A stretch of DNA of 24,378 bases from Undibacterium sp. (GCA_014376575.1 JACMRF010000012.1:1-24378), one strand, 5' to 3'. Shown: positions 7,977 to 17,283, numbered from the stretch's first letter. Notes: generated from the letters alone by a model not told the origin. Numbers and translations are program-made.

Positions 7977-8663
7977 CTACTTTGCTATTCCTCGACCCTC
8001 TATCACCACGCGGCGATTTGGTGCAAGGCAATCGAATAATTTTGTTTGTGAAAGTTTTTCATCGCAGAATTTAATTTGTTGGGTCTTCCCCATTCCCATA
8101 GTGTCGATGGGCGCAGAAACGCCTTTGCCTGCCAAGTAGGATGCAACAGCATCGGCACGTTTTTCGGATAATTTTTGATTGTATTTGTGATCGCCGATAA
8201 GATCCGTATGGCCAGTCACAATGACAAGATCAAGTTTGGCGCATGTAGCTAATTTTTCCATGACGTCCTTATCAATTCTTTGCTTTGCGCCATTTTTTAG
8301 AAGTGTTTTATGGAAATCGAATGTCTCGTCGCTTTGAAGTGTGATGGCGAAGTCGCAACGTTTTGGTGCCGTAGGTTTTGGCGCTGGAGTCAATATTGGT
8401 GTCATTGGCGTTGCGGCGGAAACTACTTCAGGTGTGATTGTCTTTGCAATTGGCATAAGTAGTTCTCCATCGCAACCTGGTACTGAGTCGGCTGGTGTCC
8501 AGTAACCTGCGCGCCAGCAAAGGCCAAAGCCGTTTCTTGCGATATTGCCCCGAGCATCTTGAGTGTAGGCGCTGGTAGGTGTAGTTGCGTGTACGTCGGT
8601 TTGGGCAAAGACGGGTAGGGCAAAGCTCATCACCAGGCAGGCAAAAGCGATTTTTTGTGTCAT
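7977..8663 (-). CDS. OmpA-family peptidoglycan-associated protein (paralogue 2, with domain cysteines)
   Basis: A 228-residue paralogue of the neighbouring gene with the same layout: signal peptide (about 1-20, ending PVFA-QT), the module NGFGLCWRAGYWTPADS with GCDGE, a Pro-rich linker and an OmpA domain with FDFHKTLLK, GHTD (D154) and NQKLSEKRADAV...NRRVVIE. Unlike paralogue 1 it has C200 and C212 in the loop before NRRV, as in E. coli OmpA where these form a disulfide, plus C103 and C141. The start at 8663 has GGAG nearby. Transcription is divergent from gyrA. The 280-bp gap to the next OmpA-like gene could hold a second promoter. Confidence 0.88.
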   Translation of the reverse strand: MTQKIAFACLVMSFALPVFAQTDVHATTPTSAYTQDARGNIARNGFGLCWRAGYWTPADSVPGCDGELLMPIAKTITPEVVSAATPMTPILTPAPKPTAPKRCDFAITLQSDETFDFHKTLLKNGAKQRIDKDVMEKLATCAKLDLVIVTGHTDLIGDHKYNQKLSEKRADAVASYLAGKGVSAPIDTMGMGKTQQIKFCDEKLSQTKLFDCLAPNRRVVIEGRGIAK

Positions 8664-8809
8664 GTTGTGTCTCCGTTTTTATGATGGGATTTCATTTTTA
8701 TAGATGTTAGGGATTGATTACATCACGGATGTCTTAAATTAGGCTGTCATTCAGATGACACTTGGCTTACGCCAGTCACGGTAAAAACGGTGTTGGTGCA
8801 GGTCAGGCG
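8664..8809. other. Upstream region of the OmpA-like gene, with an inverted repeat
   Basis: No gene is seen. A perfect inverted repeat TGTCAT-TCAG-ATGACA lies at 8745-8760 and could be an operator or a chance hairpin. On the minus strand a TATAAA box (8697-8702) lies upstream of the OmpA-like start and may be its -10, but a -35 partner is not clear. Confidence 0.4.
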
Positions 8810-8818
8810 TGCTAGAAT
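8810..8818 (+). promoter_or_regulatory. Putative extended -10 promoter for gyrA
   Basis: TGCTAGAAT matches an extended -10 element (TG, one base, then TAGAAT against TATAAT). The sequence GTGTTG 17 nt upstream of the hexamer is a poor -35, as extended -10 promoters allow. Transcription would start near 8825 and give a leader of about 155 nt before the gyrA ATG. Confidence 0.45.
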
Positions 8819-8878
8819 CTTAGGCTAATCGTTAGAAAATGCTTGTCACAGAATACATTTTTTGGAGGTCATTCAAAA

Positions 8879-8953
8879 ATGTGTTTTTTTGTGCACGATT
8901 TCAATTGGAAGTGGGTCACTACCTTACACCGATTGTTGATTCGTTATTATTAA
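8879..8953 (+). CDS. Possible 24-residue leader ORF upstream of gyrA
   Basis: An ATG at 8879 is preceded by TGGAGGT (GGAGG at 8864-8868, 10-nt spacing), a much stronger Shine-Dalgarno than the sequence in front of gyrA. The frame runs 24 codons to TAA at 8951-8953, 27 bp before the gyrA ATG. The peptide begins MCFFVHDFNWKW and ends in a basic, aromatic stretch. No family is recognised. It could be a regulatory leader peptide or a coincidence. Confidence 0.35.
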   Translation: MCFFVHDFNWKWVTTLHRLLIRYY

Positions 8954-8980
8954 CCAAGCTTTACATTTGCCGGCCTGCCA

Positions 8981-11638
8981 ATGGATCAATTCGCTAAAGA
9001 AACACTCCCGATTTCCCTTGAGGAAGAAATGCGCAAGAGCTACCTCGATTACGCCATGAGCGTCATTGTTGGTCGCGCTTTGCCTGATGTACGCGATGGT
9101 TTAAAGCCTGTGCACAGACGCGTTTTATTCGCGATGCATGAAATGAACAATGTCTACAACCGTCCGTTCGTCAAGTGCGCTCGCGTAGTCGGAGAGACCA
9201 TGGGTAAGTATCATCCCCACGGCGATGCCTCGATTTACGATACCTTGGTGCGGATGGCGCAAGATTTTTCTCTGCGTTATACCTTGGTCGATGGTCAGGG
9301 TAACTTTGGTTCGGTCGATGGTGATAATGCTGCTGCGATGCGTTACACCGAGTGTCGTTTGGATAAGATCGCCAATGAAATTCTGGCTGATATCGAAAAA
9401 GAAACCGTCGATTTCGTGCCGAACTACGACGGCAAAGAAAAAGAGCCGTCAGTTTTGCCGACTCGCATCCCCAATTTGCTGATCAATGGCGCATCGGGTA
9501 TCGCGGTTGGTATGGCAACCAATATCCCGCCACACAATATTACCGAAGTCATTAATGGCGCATTGCATGTGCTGCGTAACCAGGATTGCACGATTGATGA
9601 ATTGATCGAAATCATCCCGGCGCCTGACTTCCCGACCGCCGGTATTATTTATGGCGTCTCCGGTGTGCGTGACGGTTATCGCACGGGCCGCGGTCGCGTT
9701 GTGATGCGTGCCAAGACGCATTTTGAAGAATATGGCAAAGAAGGTCGCACGGCGATCATCGTCGATGAGCTGCCTTACCAAGTTAATAAAAAATCCTTGC
9801 TGGAGCGCATTGCTGAAAATGTACGCGACAAAAAGCTAGAGGGTATTTCTGATATTCGCGATGAATCCGATAAATCGGGTATGCGCGTTGTCATCGAACT
9901 TAAACGCGGTGAAGTGCCTGAAGTCGTCTTGAATAATCTCTACAAGCAGACGCAGTTGCAAGATACCTTCGGTATGAATATGGTTGCGCTGGTGAACGGC
10001 CAGCCTAAGTTGCTGAACTTGAAGCAGATGCTGGAATGCTTCTTGTCGCACCGCCGCGAAGTGGTCACACGCCGTACCGTATTTGAATTGCGCAAGGCGC
10101 GCGAGCGTGGCCATGTGTTGGAAGGTCTGGCGGTTGCGCTGGCGAATATTGATGATTTCATCGCCATCATCAAAGCGGCTCCATCACCTCCGTTGGCGAA
10201 GATAGAGTTGATGAATCGCCCTTGGGATAGCTCGATGGTGCGTGAGATGTTAATGCGTACCGCGGCCGATAATCCGGCTGGTATTGACGCTTTCCGTCCA
10301 GAGAATTTGCCTAAGCATTACGGTATCCAAAAAGATGGTTTGTACAAACTGTCTGACGACCAAGCGCAAGAAATCTTGCAAATGCGTTTGCAACGTTTGA
10401 CTGGTCTGGAGCAAGACAAGATCGTCAACGAATACAAAGAAGTCATGTCTGAAATCGCCGATCTGCTGGATATCTTGTCCAAGCCAGAACGCGTTACCGT
10501 CATCATCACCGATGAATTGACTGTATGTATGAACGAATACGGCGCAGGCAACAAAGATGTACGTCGCTCTGAAATTGTTCATAACGCGACTGAACTGGAA
10601 ACTGAAGATTTAATTACGCCGTTAGATATGGTGGTCACCTTGTCGCACACTGGCTACATGAAATCACAGCCAGTCTCTGAATATCGTGCACAGAAGCGCG
10701 GCGGTCGTGGCAAGCAGGCGATGGCAACTAAGGACGACGACTGGATCGAGCAATTATTCGTGGCCAATACCCATGATTACATTTTGTGTTTTAGTAATCG
10801 CGGTCGTTTGTACTGGTTGAAAGTATGGGAAGTGCCACAGGGTTCGCGCAATTCACGCGGCAAGCCTATCGTGAATATGTTCCCGCTGTTGGATGGCGAA
10901 AAAATCACGGTGATCCTGCCTTTGTCTGGCGATAATCGTACTTTCCCTGAAGATCATTACATCTTCATGGCAACCAGTTTAGGTACAGTAAAAAAATCAC
11001 CGCTGAATGATTTCAGCAACCCACGCAAGGCCGGTATCATAGCTGTCGCTTTGGACGAAGGTGATTTCCTGATCGGTGCTGCGTTGACTGATGGTAAGCA
11101 CGATGTCATGTTGTTTTCTGATTCAGGCAAGGCAGTGCGCTTTGATGAAAATGATGTGCGTCCTATGGGCCGTACTGCGCGCGGTGTGCGCGGTATGAAT
11201 CTGGAAGAAGGTCAGCAAGTCATCGCCTTGCTGGTCGCCGAAAACGAGCAGCAATCAGTTTTGACTGCCACTGAAAATGGTTATGGCAAGCGTACGCCTA
11301 TCGCCGAATATACGCGCCACGGTCGTGGCACCAAGGGCATGATCGCGATTCAGACTTCCGAGCGGAATGGCAAAGTTGTTGCCGCTACTTTGGTTGATTC
11401 TGCCGATGAAATTATGTTGATCACTACCGGTGGCGTGCTGATACGCACCCGCGTGGCTGAGATTCGCGAAATGGGTCGAGCAACGCAAGGTGTGACGCTC
11501 ATCGCAGTGGAAGACGGAACTAAATTGTCCGGCTTACAGCGTATCGTTGAAACCGATGTTGATGTGGATGCCGCAGATTCTGGTGCTGATGCAGATGCGG
11601 CGGCAAATGATGATCAAGAGAGCGGAGCAGCTGAGTAA
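8981..11638 (+). CDS. gyrA: DNA gyrase subunit A
   Basis: GyrA is the breakage-reunion subunit of the A2B2 gyrase that introduces negative supercoils. The 885 residues are typical. The N terminus [20 protein letters not shown] is diagnostic, the catalytic tyrosine is Y122 in AAMRYTE, and numbering matches E. coli exactly through this region. The GyrA box QKRGGRGK, needed for DNA wrapping, begins the C-terminal beta-pinwheel. The extreme C terminus is an acidic Asp/Ala tail. The quinolone-resistance region reads GDASIYD, with Ala at position 83 and Asp at 87; most Gram-negative enzymes have Ser or Thr at 83. No good ribosome-binding site precedes the ATG. A palindromic terminator-like repeat follows the stop. 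Confidence 0.99.
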   Translation: MDQFAKETLPISLEEEMRKSYLDYAMSVIVGRALPDVRDGLKPVHRRVLFAMHEMNNVYNRPFVKCARVVGETMGKYHPHGDASIYDTLVRMAQDFSLRYTLVDGQGNFGSVDGDNAAAMRYTECRLDKIANEILADIEKETVDFVPNYDGKEKEPSVLPTRIPNLLINGASGIAVGMATNIPPHNITEVINGALHVLRNQDCTIDELIEIIPAPDFPTAGIIYGVSGVRDGYRTGRGRVVMRAKTHFEEYGKEGRTAIIVDELPYQVNKKSLLERIAENVRDKKLEGISDIRDESDKSGMRVVIELKRGEVPEVVLNNLYKQTQLQDTFGMNMVALVNGQPKLLNLKQMLECFLSHRREVVTRRTVFELRKARERGHVLEGLAVALANIDDFIAIIKAAPSPPLAKIELMNRPWDSSMVREMLMRTAADNPAGIDAFRPENLPKHYGIQKDGLYKLSDDQAQEILQMRLQRLTGLEQDKIVNEYKEVMSEIADLLDILSKPERVTVIITDELTVCMNEYGAGNKDVRRSEIVHNATELETEDLITPLDMVVTLSHTGYMKSQPVSEYRAQKRGGRGKQAMATKDDDWIEQLFVANTHDYILCFSNRGRLYWLKVWEVPQGSRNSRGKPIVNMFPLLDGEKITVILPLSGDNRTFPEDHYIFMATSLGTVKKSPLNDFSNPRKAGIIAVALDEGDFLIGAALTDGKHDVMLFSDSGKAVRFDENDVRPMGRTARGVRGMNLEEGQQVIALLVAENEQQSVLTATENGYGKRTPIAEYTRHGRGTKGMIAIQTSERNGKVVAATLVDSADEIMLITTGGVLIRTRVAEIREMGRATQGVTLIAVEDGTKLSGLQRIVETDVDVDAADSGADADAAANDDQESGAAE

Positions 11639-11653
11639 TAAGTAATAGCGTGA

Positions 11654-11717
11654 TGTAGGGCGGGTTATAACCCGCCGTTTTTAATCGAACCGATGGCGGG
11701 TAACAACCCGCCCTACA
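11654..11717. repeat. Double palindromic repeat between gyrA and serC
   Basis: Two 23-nt arms, 11654-11676 and 11695-11717, are inverted copies (TGTAGGGCGGGTT then a variable ATAA/GTTA centre then CCCGCC) with two mismatches, around an 18-nt spacer. Each arm is itself a hairpin (GGCGGG/CCCGCC). Repeats of the type TAGGGCGGGTT...AACCCGCCCTA are scattered in many bacterial genomes, as I recall, so this is probably a small mobile palindromic element. It ends 11 bp before serC. Confidence 0.85.
11659..11682 (+). terminator. Probable intrinsic terminator of gyrA, formed by the repeat
   Basis: The left half of the repeat gives the stem GGCGGG/CCCGCC with a TTATAA loop and is followed by GTTTTT, so it can end gyrA transcription. 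If so, serC needs its own promoter, which must lie within or beside the repeat. Confidence 0.65.
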
Positions 11718-11728
11718 AAATAGATATG

Positions 11729-12829
11729 ATGAGCACGATTTATAACTTCTCCGCCGGTCCTGCCGTGCTCCCCAAAGAAGTATTGCAACAGGCCGCAGCA
11801 GAAATGCTGGATTGGCACGGCAGCGGTATGTCGGTGATGGAAATGAGCCATCGCGGGCCGGAATTCATGTCCATTATCGCAGCGGCGCAAAGCGATTTGC
11901 GCGAGCTGCTGGCGGTGCCTGAAAACTATAAAATTCTGTTTTTACAAGGCGGCGGATTGGGCGAAAATGCGATCGTCCCGATGAATTTGATGGGGCGCAA
12001 GCCACAGCCTGCGACCGCTGATTTTATCCATACCGGATCGTGGACGGGTAAGTCGATCAAGGAAGCGCAGAAGTATGGCAAGGTGAATATTGCCGCTTCA
12101 GCTGAATCTATCGGGTTCACAGCAGTACCGGCGCGTGATAGCTGGCACTTGTCGAAAGATGCAGCGTATGTTCATCTTTGTACCAACGAAACCATCGATG
12201 GCGTTGAATACCAATTCACTCCGGACGTGGGCTTCGATACGGGCGATGCACCGATCGTCGCCGATATGTCCTCGCACATTTTGTCGCGCGTTATTGATGT
12301 CTCCAAATATGGAGTGATATTTGGTGGTGCGCAAAAAAATATCGGTCCGGCCGGTTTGACGATAGTCATCGTGCGTGAAGATCTATTGGGCCATGCTTTG
12401 CCTTGCTGTCCCTCTGCGTTTGACTGGAAGATCGTCTCCGACAATGACTCCATGTACAACACACCACCGACTTACGCGATTTATATTGCTGGCCTGGTGT
12501 TTCAGTGGCTCAAGCGGCAGGGTGGTGTGGCGGCGATGGAACAAAAAAATATCGCCAAAGCTGCACTGCTTTACGATTATCTGGATGCCAGCGATTTTTA
12601 CGAAAACCGTATCGCTAAAGATTGTCGATCACGTATGAATGTGCCGTTTTTTCTTAAAAATGAAGAGTTCAATGCAGAGTTTCTGGTCGCTGCGAAAGCA
12701 CGAGGATTATTGCAGTTGAAAGGGCATAAATCGGTAGGTGGCATGCGAGCCTCTATCTACAATGCAATGCCGGTTGAAGGCGTGCAAGCGCTCATCGCTT
12801 ACATGCAAGAGTTTGCCAGCTCGCATTGA
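11729..12829 (+). CDS. serC: Phosphoserine aminotransferase
   Basis: A PLP enzyme that makes 3-phosphoserine for serine synthesis and also acts in pyridoxine synthesis. The N terminus [15 protein letters not shown] is diagnostic, and the PLP lysine is K203 in [10 protein letters not shown]. The 366 residues are normal. The frame is open back to an ATG at 11693 inside the repeat, but the conserved start is MSTIYNF at 11729 (an adjacent ATG at 11726 is also possible). No clear Shine-Dalgarno is present, perhaps because the repeat has replaced the native leader. It heads the aromatic/ribosomal gene series, as in many proteobacteria. Confidence 0.97.
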   Translation: MSTIYNFSAGPAVLPKEVLQQAAAEMLDWHGSGMSVMEMSHRGPEFMSIIAAAQSDLRELLAVPENYKILFLQGGGLGENAIVPMNLMGRKPQPATADFIHTGSWTGKSIKEAQKYGKVNIAASAESIGFTAVPARDSWHLSKDAAYVHLCTNETIDGVEYQFTPDVGFDTGDAPIVADMSSHILSRVIDVSKYGVIFGGAQKNIGPAGLTIVIVREDLLGHALPCCPSAFDWKIVSDNDSMYNTPPTYAIYIAGLVFQWLKRQGGVAAMEQKNIAKAALLYDYLDASDFYENRIAKDCRSRMNVPFFLKNEEFNAEFLVAAKARGLLQLKGHKSVGGMRASIYNAMPVEGVQALIAYMQEFASSH

Positions 12830-13030
12830 GTTGGGTAATTAAGTAGTACACGAACAATATCTCGTTTCTTTTATTGTTAGCCCTTTCTTCGCATGGTACA
12901 ACACCATCACCTGGAAACCGTGACGCTAGCGAGCCAAGTCAAAAGCTTGGTGGAAACTGAGGAAGGTCTGCGCGGAAGGGCTGGCGTTGCCGGCTCCTTA
13001 GTGTGATACAACAACGGTTTTTAGGTACTT
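12830..13030 (+). other. serC-pheA intergenic region with hairpins and a weak 37-codon ORF
   Basis: The 201-bp gap is unusually long for this operon. It contains a hairpin ATGGT-ACAAC-ACCAT (12893-12907) and a hairpin CCAAG...CTTGG around 12935-12950. An ORF from ATG 12893 to TGA 13006 encodes 37 residues starting MVQHHHLE, but has no Shine-Dalgarno. The region is GC-rich from 12910 to 13000 and could be a structured leader of pheA. No known riboswitch was recognised by eye. Confidence 0.35.
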
Positions 13031-14104
13031 ATGAGCGATAATAAATTACTCCCCTTGCGTCACCAGATTGACGCTATCGACGCACAGATACTCGATTTGC
13101 TGAACCAGCGCGCGCGCGTGGCAGAGGCGGTTGGTCACGTTAAAGCCGAAACCAATGCACCTGTGTTTCGCCCTGAGCGCGAAGCGCAGGTATTACGTAG
13201 TGTGGCAGAGCGCAATCCTGGCCCGCTCAATAGCGATGATGTGCAACTTATTTTTCGCGAGATCATGTCGGCTTGCCGTGCCTTGGAGCGCCGGGTGGTC
13301 GTGGCTTTTCTGGGTCCTGTCGGCACCTTTAGCGAGCAGGCCGTGTACCAGCAATTTGGTCACGCGATTCAAGCCATGCCTTGCGTTTCTATCGATGAGG
13401 TATTTCGTGCCACAGAAGCGGGAACTGCTGATTTTGGCGTGGTGCCGATCGAAAATTCTTCTGAAGGCGCAATCAACCGTACCCTCGATCTGTTGCTGCA
13501 AACCAGTCTCGCGATCAGCGGTGAATTGGCGATCCCTGTGCAGCACAGTTTGATGAGCAAGTCGGGCAATATGGACGGCGTATCGCGCATTTGCGCGCAT
13601 TCGCAGGCATTGGCACAATGTCAGGCCTGGCTGAATCAACATTTTCCGCATATCGAACGTCAGGCTGTCGCTTCCAATGCGGAGGCTGCGCGCATGGCCA
13701 GTAATGATTTTAGTGTAGCGGCGATCGCCAGCGAAATCGCTGGACACCAATACAATCTTGGGATTGTCAGCGCGCATATTCAGGATGATCCGCACAATCG
13801 CACCCGTTTTGCCGTGATCGGTCGATTGCAAACGACCCCTAGCGGCAAGGATCAAACTTCTTTGGTACTCGCGGTGCCGAACAAAGCGGGCGCAGTGTAC
13901 AACTTGCTCGCACCGTTATCCAAGCACAGTGTTTCCATGACGCGCTTTGAATCGCGTCCGGCACGCACCGGCAACTGGGAATATTATTTTTATGTTGACG
14001 TCGAGGGCCATGTCATGGATCCCAAAGTGGCAGCAGCGATGGCAGAACTTAATGACAATGCAGCCTTCTTTAAGATACTTGGCTCCTATCCCTGCACGCT
14101 GTAA
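13031..14104 (+). CDS. pheA: P-protein: chorismate mutase / prephenate dehydratase
   Basis: A bifunctional enzyme that turns chorismate into prephenate and then phenylpyruvate on the way to phenylalanine. An AroQ-type chorismate mutase domain covers about residues 1-90 (LRHQIDAIDAQILDLLNQRA, with later PEREAQVL). The dehydratase domain follows, with FLGPVGTFSEQA, PIENSSEGAI and the catalytic TRFAVIG motif. The C-terminal ACT domain (about 275-352) carries ESRP, part of the phenylalanine-binding site, while the usual GALV motif reads GAVY here. The 357 residues match the family. In this organism the next gene is tyrA. Confidence 0.97.
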   Translation: MSDNKLLPLRHQIDAIDAQILDLLNQRARVAEAVGHVKAETNAPVFRPEREAQVLRSVAERNPGPLNSDDVQLIFREIMSACRALERRVVVAFLGPVGTFSEQAVYQQFGHAIQAMPCVSIDEVFRATEAGTADFGVVPIENSSEGAINRTLDLLLQTSLAISGELAIPVQHSLMSKSGNMDGVSRICAHSQALAQCQAWLNQHFPHIERQAVASNAEAARMASNDFSVAAIASEIAGHQYNLGIVSAHIQDDPHNRTRFAVIGRLQTTPSGKDQTSLVLAVPNKAGAVYNLLAPLSKHSVSMTRFESRPARTGNWEYYFYVDVEGHVMDPKVAAAMAELNDNAAFFKILGSYPCTL

Positions 14105-14258
14105 AGTCAATTGCCTTCAGTTGAATTTGTTTGAATTGAATTTAATTGAAAATAGAACGCGCAGCATCCATGCGCCTTCTGGCGCTAAAGTGTCTGAAGA
14201 CCCGCACGGGTATTGCGCTGTTGATTCCTGATTTGAAAAAATATTGAATGGTGTTCGG
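14105..14258 (+). other. pheA-tyrA gap with TTGAATT repeats
   Basis: No gene is seen. The first 40 bp are low-complexity, with repeated TTGAATT units (14121-14150). A small hairpin GCGCC-TTCT-GGCGC follows near 14170. In related genomes a hisC-type gene is often found at this place, but no remnant of it could be recognised in translation. Confidence 0.4.
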
Positions 14259-15188
14259 ATGGGAAATGCAGTAACCAAAAAGCCGCAAAGTTTCAAGCGT
14301 ATCGCGATCTTCGGGGTCGGCTTGATAGGCGGCTCGTTTGCGTTGGCTCTGAAAAAAGTAGCTGCGGTGCAAACTGTTGTTGGCGTTGGCCGGAGTTTGG
14401 CGTCGTTGCAGCGGGCGCAGCAGCTAGGTATCATTGATGAGATCGCCGTTTCGGTAGAGGCGGCAGTACGTGACGCCGAGCTCATCTTGATCGCGGCACC
14501 CGTCGCCCAGACCGCTGCCATTTTATCCTCGATACAGCCGTATTTGCAGCCAGGCACCATTGTTACTGATGCAGGCAGCACCAAGAGCGATGTCGTGACT
14601 GCGGCGCGACAAGTCATGAAAGAGAAGTTGGCGCAATTTGTGCCAGCGCATCCTATTGCCGGCCGCGAGCTAAATGGACCCGACGCCGCTCTGGCTGACC
14701 TCTATGCCGGCAAGAAGACAGTCATCACGCGCTTACCAGAAAATACCGATGCCGATGTCGCTGTGGTGGCGAGCGCGTGGCAGCAATGCGGTGCCTTGAT
14801 TCATTATTTGAGTCCGGCTGAACATGATGCTGTGTTTGCCTCTGTCAGCCATTTGCCACATTTGCTGGCCTACGCTTTGGTCGATGATATTGCCAGAAAG
14901 CCGCATGCGGATAGACTCTTCCAATATGCTGCCAGTGGTTTTCGCGACTTTACCCGCATCGCAGGGTCATCGCCTGAAATGTGGCGTGATATTACCCTCG
15001 CTAATCGCACGGCCATGTTGCAGGAGCTTGATTCTTATACCGCGCAGCTGGTGCGCCTGCGCCATCATTTACATAATGCCGATGCGCAGGCGATTGAGGA
15101 TATTTACACCAATGCGCAGAAGGCGCGACATAATTGGATCAGCGCCATAGAGTCGGCAGAAAAACAGAATAAGGATGGCGGCGATTGA
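14259..15188 (+). CDS. tyrA: Prephenate dehydrogenase (TyrA family)
   Basis: An NAD(P)-dependent dehydrogenase for tyrosine synthesis, acting on prephenate (or arogenate; the specificity cannot be read here). The N-terminal Rossmann motif GVGLIGGSFALAL, the catalytic region HPIAGRELNGPDAA and the helical-domain motif SHLPHLLAYAL are all present. The ATG at 14259 is preferred over a TTG at 14244; neither has a good ribosome-binding site. At about 309 residues it is a single-domain TyrA without a fused mutase or ACT domain, which fits a cell where AroQ is fused to PheA. Confidence 0.95.
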   Translation: MGNAVTKKPQSFKRIAIFGVGLIGGSFALALKKVAAVQTVVGVGRSLASLQRAQQLGIIDEIAVSVEAAVRDAELILIAAPVAQTAAILSSIQPYLQPGTIVTDAGSTKSDVVTAARQVMKEKLAQFVPAHPIAGRELNGPDAALADLYAGKKTVITRLPENTDADVAVVASAWQQCGALIHYLSPAEHDAVFASVSHLPHLLAYALVDDIARKPHADRLFQYAASGFRDFTRIAGSSPEMWRDITLANRTAMLQELDSYTAQLVRLRHHLHNADAQAIEDIYTNAQKARHNWISAIESAEKQNKDGGD

Positions 15189-15255
15189 ATTCAATATTCG
15201 AATCAGTGAGTTTCTTCAGCGCCATTTTCACTACCTTGCTTAACAATGAGTAAAC

Positions 15256-16593
15256 ATGAATCAGCATAATAAACATTATCCGCACTATATCGATTTGCAC
15301 CCGGTCGTGCAGGTGCAGGGATGCGTGCGCTTGCCCGGATCCAAGAGCATTTCCAATCGCATTTTGTTGCTGGCAGCGTTAGCTGAAGGGCGTACGCAAA
15401 TCCTGGATTTGCTGGCATCGGACGATACCTTGGTGATGCTGAATGCCTTGCATGCGTTGGGCGTACATTGGACACAAGAAGGCTCTAGTCAGCACTACAC
15501 AGTGCAGGGTGTTAATGGGGCATTCCCCACGCATCAGGCCGATCTATTCATGGGGAACGCAGGGACCGCAATACGGCCACTTGTGGCAGCGTTAGCGGTG
15601 CTGGGCGGTGATTACACCTTGCATGGCGTGGCACGCATGCATGAAAGACCGATTGGCGATCTGGTCGATGCATTAAATGCGGTTGGTGCGCAAATTACGT
15701 ATACCGGCAATCCGGGCTTTCCTCCCTTGCATATCCGTCGCGGACATCTGCATGCGCAGCGCATGCAGGTCAAAGGCAATGTGTCCAGCCAATTTCTGAC
15801 CGCCTTGCTGATGACCGCGCCTTTGAGGGCGCAACATCATGACGTTGTGATCGAGGTAATCGGCGAGCTGATTTCCAAGCCATACATAGAAATTACCCTG
15901 AATCTGATGCAGCGTTTTGGCGTGACAGTAGAGCGGGACGGTTGGCAGGCGTTCACGGTTAAAGCCGGGCAGCATTATGTGTCGCCGGGCTTAATTCATG
16001 TTGAAGGGGACGCGTCTTCTGCTTCCTATTTCTTGGCGGCTGGCGCGATTGCCGGCGGCCCGATTCGAGTCGAAGGCGTCGGCCTTAATAGCATCCAGGG
16101 TGATGTCCGCTTTGCGGAAGCGCTGGAAAAAATGGGCGCAACCATCACGCGTGGGGATAATTGGATAGAGGCAAAATCTAACGGTGCATTGCAGGCAATC
16201 GATATGGATTTTAATCATATCCCTGACGCGGCTATGACGATTGCGGTCGCCGCGCTATATGCCAACGGCACGACAGTATTGCGCAATATCGCCAGCTGGC
16301 GGGTGAAAGAAACCGATAGAATCAGCGCCATGGCAACCGAATTACGTAAGCTCGGCGCAACCGTAGAAGAGGGCGCAGACTATATGACGGTAACGCCACC
16401 GGCGATAATTCTCCCGGCGACTATCGACACGTATGATGATCACAGGATGGCGATGTGTTTCTCATTGGCGACCTTGGATGGCGCAGCCAGACGCGGCGCG
16501 GCAATGCGCATCAACGACCCAAAATGCGTGGCGAAAACTTTCCCGGATTATTTTGAGGCGTTTGCCAAAATTAATCACAAGGAGTTATTTTGA
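15256..16593 (+). CDS. aroA: 3-phosphoshikimate 1-carboxyvinyltransferase (EPSP synthase)
   Basis: It joins phosphoenolpyruvate to shikimate 3-phosphate, the sixth step of the shikimate pathway and the target of glyphosate. [10 protein letters not shown] (residues 26-35, with K30, S31 and R35 binding substrate) and the motif [11 protein letters not shown] are visible; the MGNAGTA form with Gly and Ala is that of ordinary class I enzymes. [15 protein letters not shown] is near the C terminus. The 445 residues are typical. It overlaps the cmk start by 4 bp and supplies the ribosome-binding site for cmk within its last codons. Confidence 0.98.
   Translation: MNQHNKHYPHYIDLHPVVQVQGCVRLPGSKSISNRILLLAALAEGRTQILDLLASDDTLVMLNALHALGVHWTQEGSSQHYTVQGVNGAFPTHQADLFMGNAGTAIRPLVAALAVLGGDYTLHGVARMHERPIGDLVDALNAVGAQITYTGNPGFPPLHIRRGHLHAQRMQVKGNVSSQFLTALLMTAPLRAQHHDVVIEVIGELISKPYIEITLNLMQRFGVTVERDGWQAFTVKAGQHYVSPGLIHVEGDASSASYFLAAGAIAGGPIRVEGVGLNSIQGDVRFAEALEKMGATITRGDNWIEAKSNGALQAIDMDFNHIPDAAMTIAVAALYANGTTVLRNIASWRVKETDRISAMATELRKLGATVEEGADYMTVTPPAIILPATIDTYDDHRMAMCFSLATLDGAARRGAAMRINDPKCVAKTFPDYFEAFAKINHKELF
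16579..16584 (+). promoter_or_regulatory. Strong ribosome-binding site for the TTG start of cmk
   Basis: AAGGAG lies 5 nt before TTG 16590, inside the last codons of aroA. It decides the start of cmk, since there is no ATG nearby in frame and the TTG gives the conserved N terminus. Confidence 0.85.
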
Positions 16594-17258
16594 ATTTTCC
16601 TGTTATTACGATCGATGGCCCCACTGCATCGGGCAAAGGAACGGTGGCGCATAGAGTCGCCAAGCAACTGGGTTTTCATTATCTCGATTCGGGCGCTTTG
16701 TATCGTTTAACGGCCTTGTCAGCAATAAGGCGCGACATACCAATGGATAATGAAGAGGTATTGGCCGCGTTGGCGCGTGTATTGCCTTGTTTGTTTTCAA
16801 AAGGACATGTCTTTCTGGATGGCGAGGATGTTACCGATACTGTGCGTGCAGAAGCGATTGGTGTGGCGGCGTCCAAAATCGCTGTATTGCCAAAAGTGCG
16901 CCAGGCATTGGTTGATCTGCAAATTGCTTTTCGTACTACTCCGGGATTAGTGGCCGACGGACGAGATATGGGAACGGTTATTTTCCCGGATGCAATTCAA
17001 AAAGTGTATTTAACGGCAAGTGTGGAGGCGCGTGCGGATCGCCGATATAAGCAATTGATTGAAAAGGGTTTTTCTGCTAATATGAAAGACTTGGTAAAAG
17101 ATTTGACTGAACGCGATGCACGGGATAGCGCCCGAGCTAGCGCCCCTCTCAAGCCAGCGCCAGGGGCTTATATTCTGGATACATCAGAGATGACGGTCGA
17201 TGAGGCTGTGCAAATCGTTCTCAATTTATATGCCAAGGCAATAAACTTTTCGACCTGA
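16590..17258 (+). CDS. cmk: Cytidylate kinase
   Basis: It phosphorylates CMP and dCMP to the diphosphates. The P-loop GPTASGKGT is at residues 10-18, followed by LDSGALYR (nucleotide-monophosphate binding), [13 protein letters not shown] and the LID arginine region [17 protein letters not shown]. The 222 residues match the family. The start is TTG, fixed by AAGGAG just upstream, and it overlaps aroA by 4 bp. This is the usual place for cmk, just before rpsA. Confidence 0.97.
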   Translation: MNFPVITIDGPTASGKGTVAHRVAKQLGFHYLDSGALYRLTALSAIRRDIPMDNEEVLAALARVLPCLFSKGHVFLDGEDVTDTVRAEAIGVAASKIAVLPKVRQALVDLQIAFRTTPGLVADGRDMGTVIFPDAIQKVYLTASVEARADRRYKQLIEKGFSANMKDLVKDLTERDARDSARASAPLKPAPGAYILDTSEMTVDEAVQIVLNLYAKAINFST

Positions 17259-17283
17259 TCTTACGTTTTTTTATGGTCGAAAA
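17247..17283 (+). other. Inverted repeat spanning the cmk stop codon
   Basis: TTTTCGACC (17247-17255) and GGTCGAAAA (17275-17283) are perfect 9-nt complements around a 19-nt loop that includes the cmk stop and a T-run. The T-run is in the loop, so this is not a standard terminator. It may shape the rpsA leader or the cmk-rpsA mRNA junction. Confidence 0.4.

Noticed and set aside
8924..8952. TTACAC-17-TTATTA promoter-like pair just ahead of gyrA
   Set aside because: Both boxes match poorly and it falls inside the 24-codon leader ORF; the extended -10 at 8810 is better.
11693..11728. N-terminal extension of SerC from the ATG in the repeat
   Set aside because: The extra residues come from the palindromic element and are not part of the conserved SerC N terminus.
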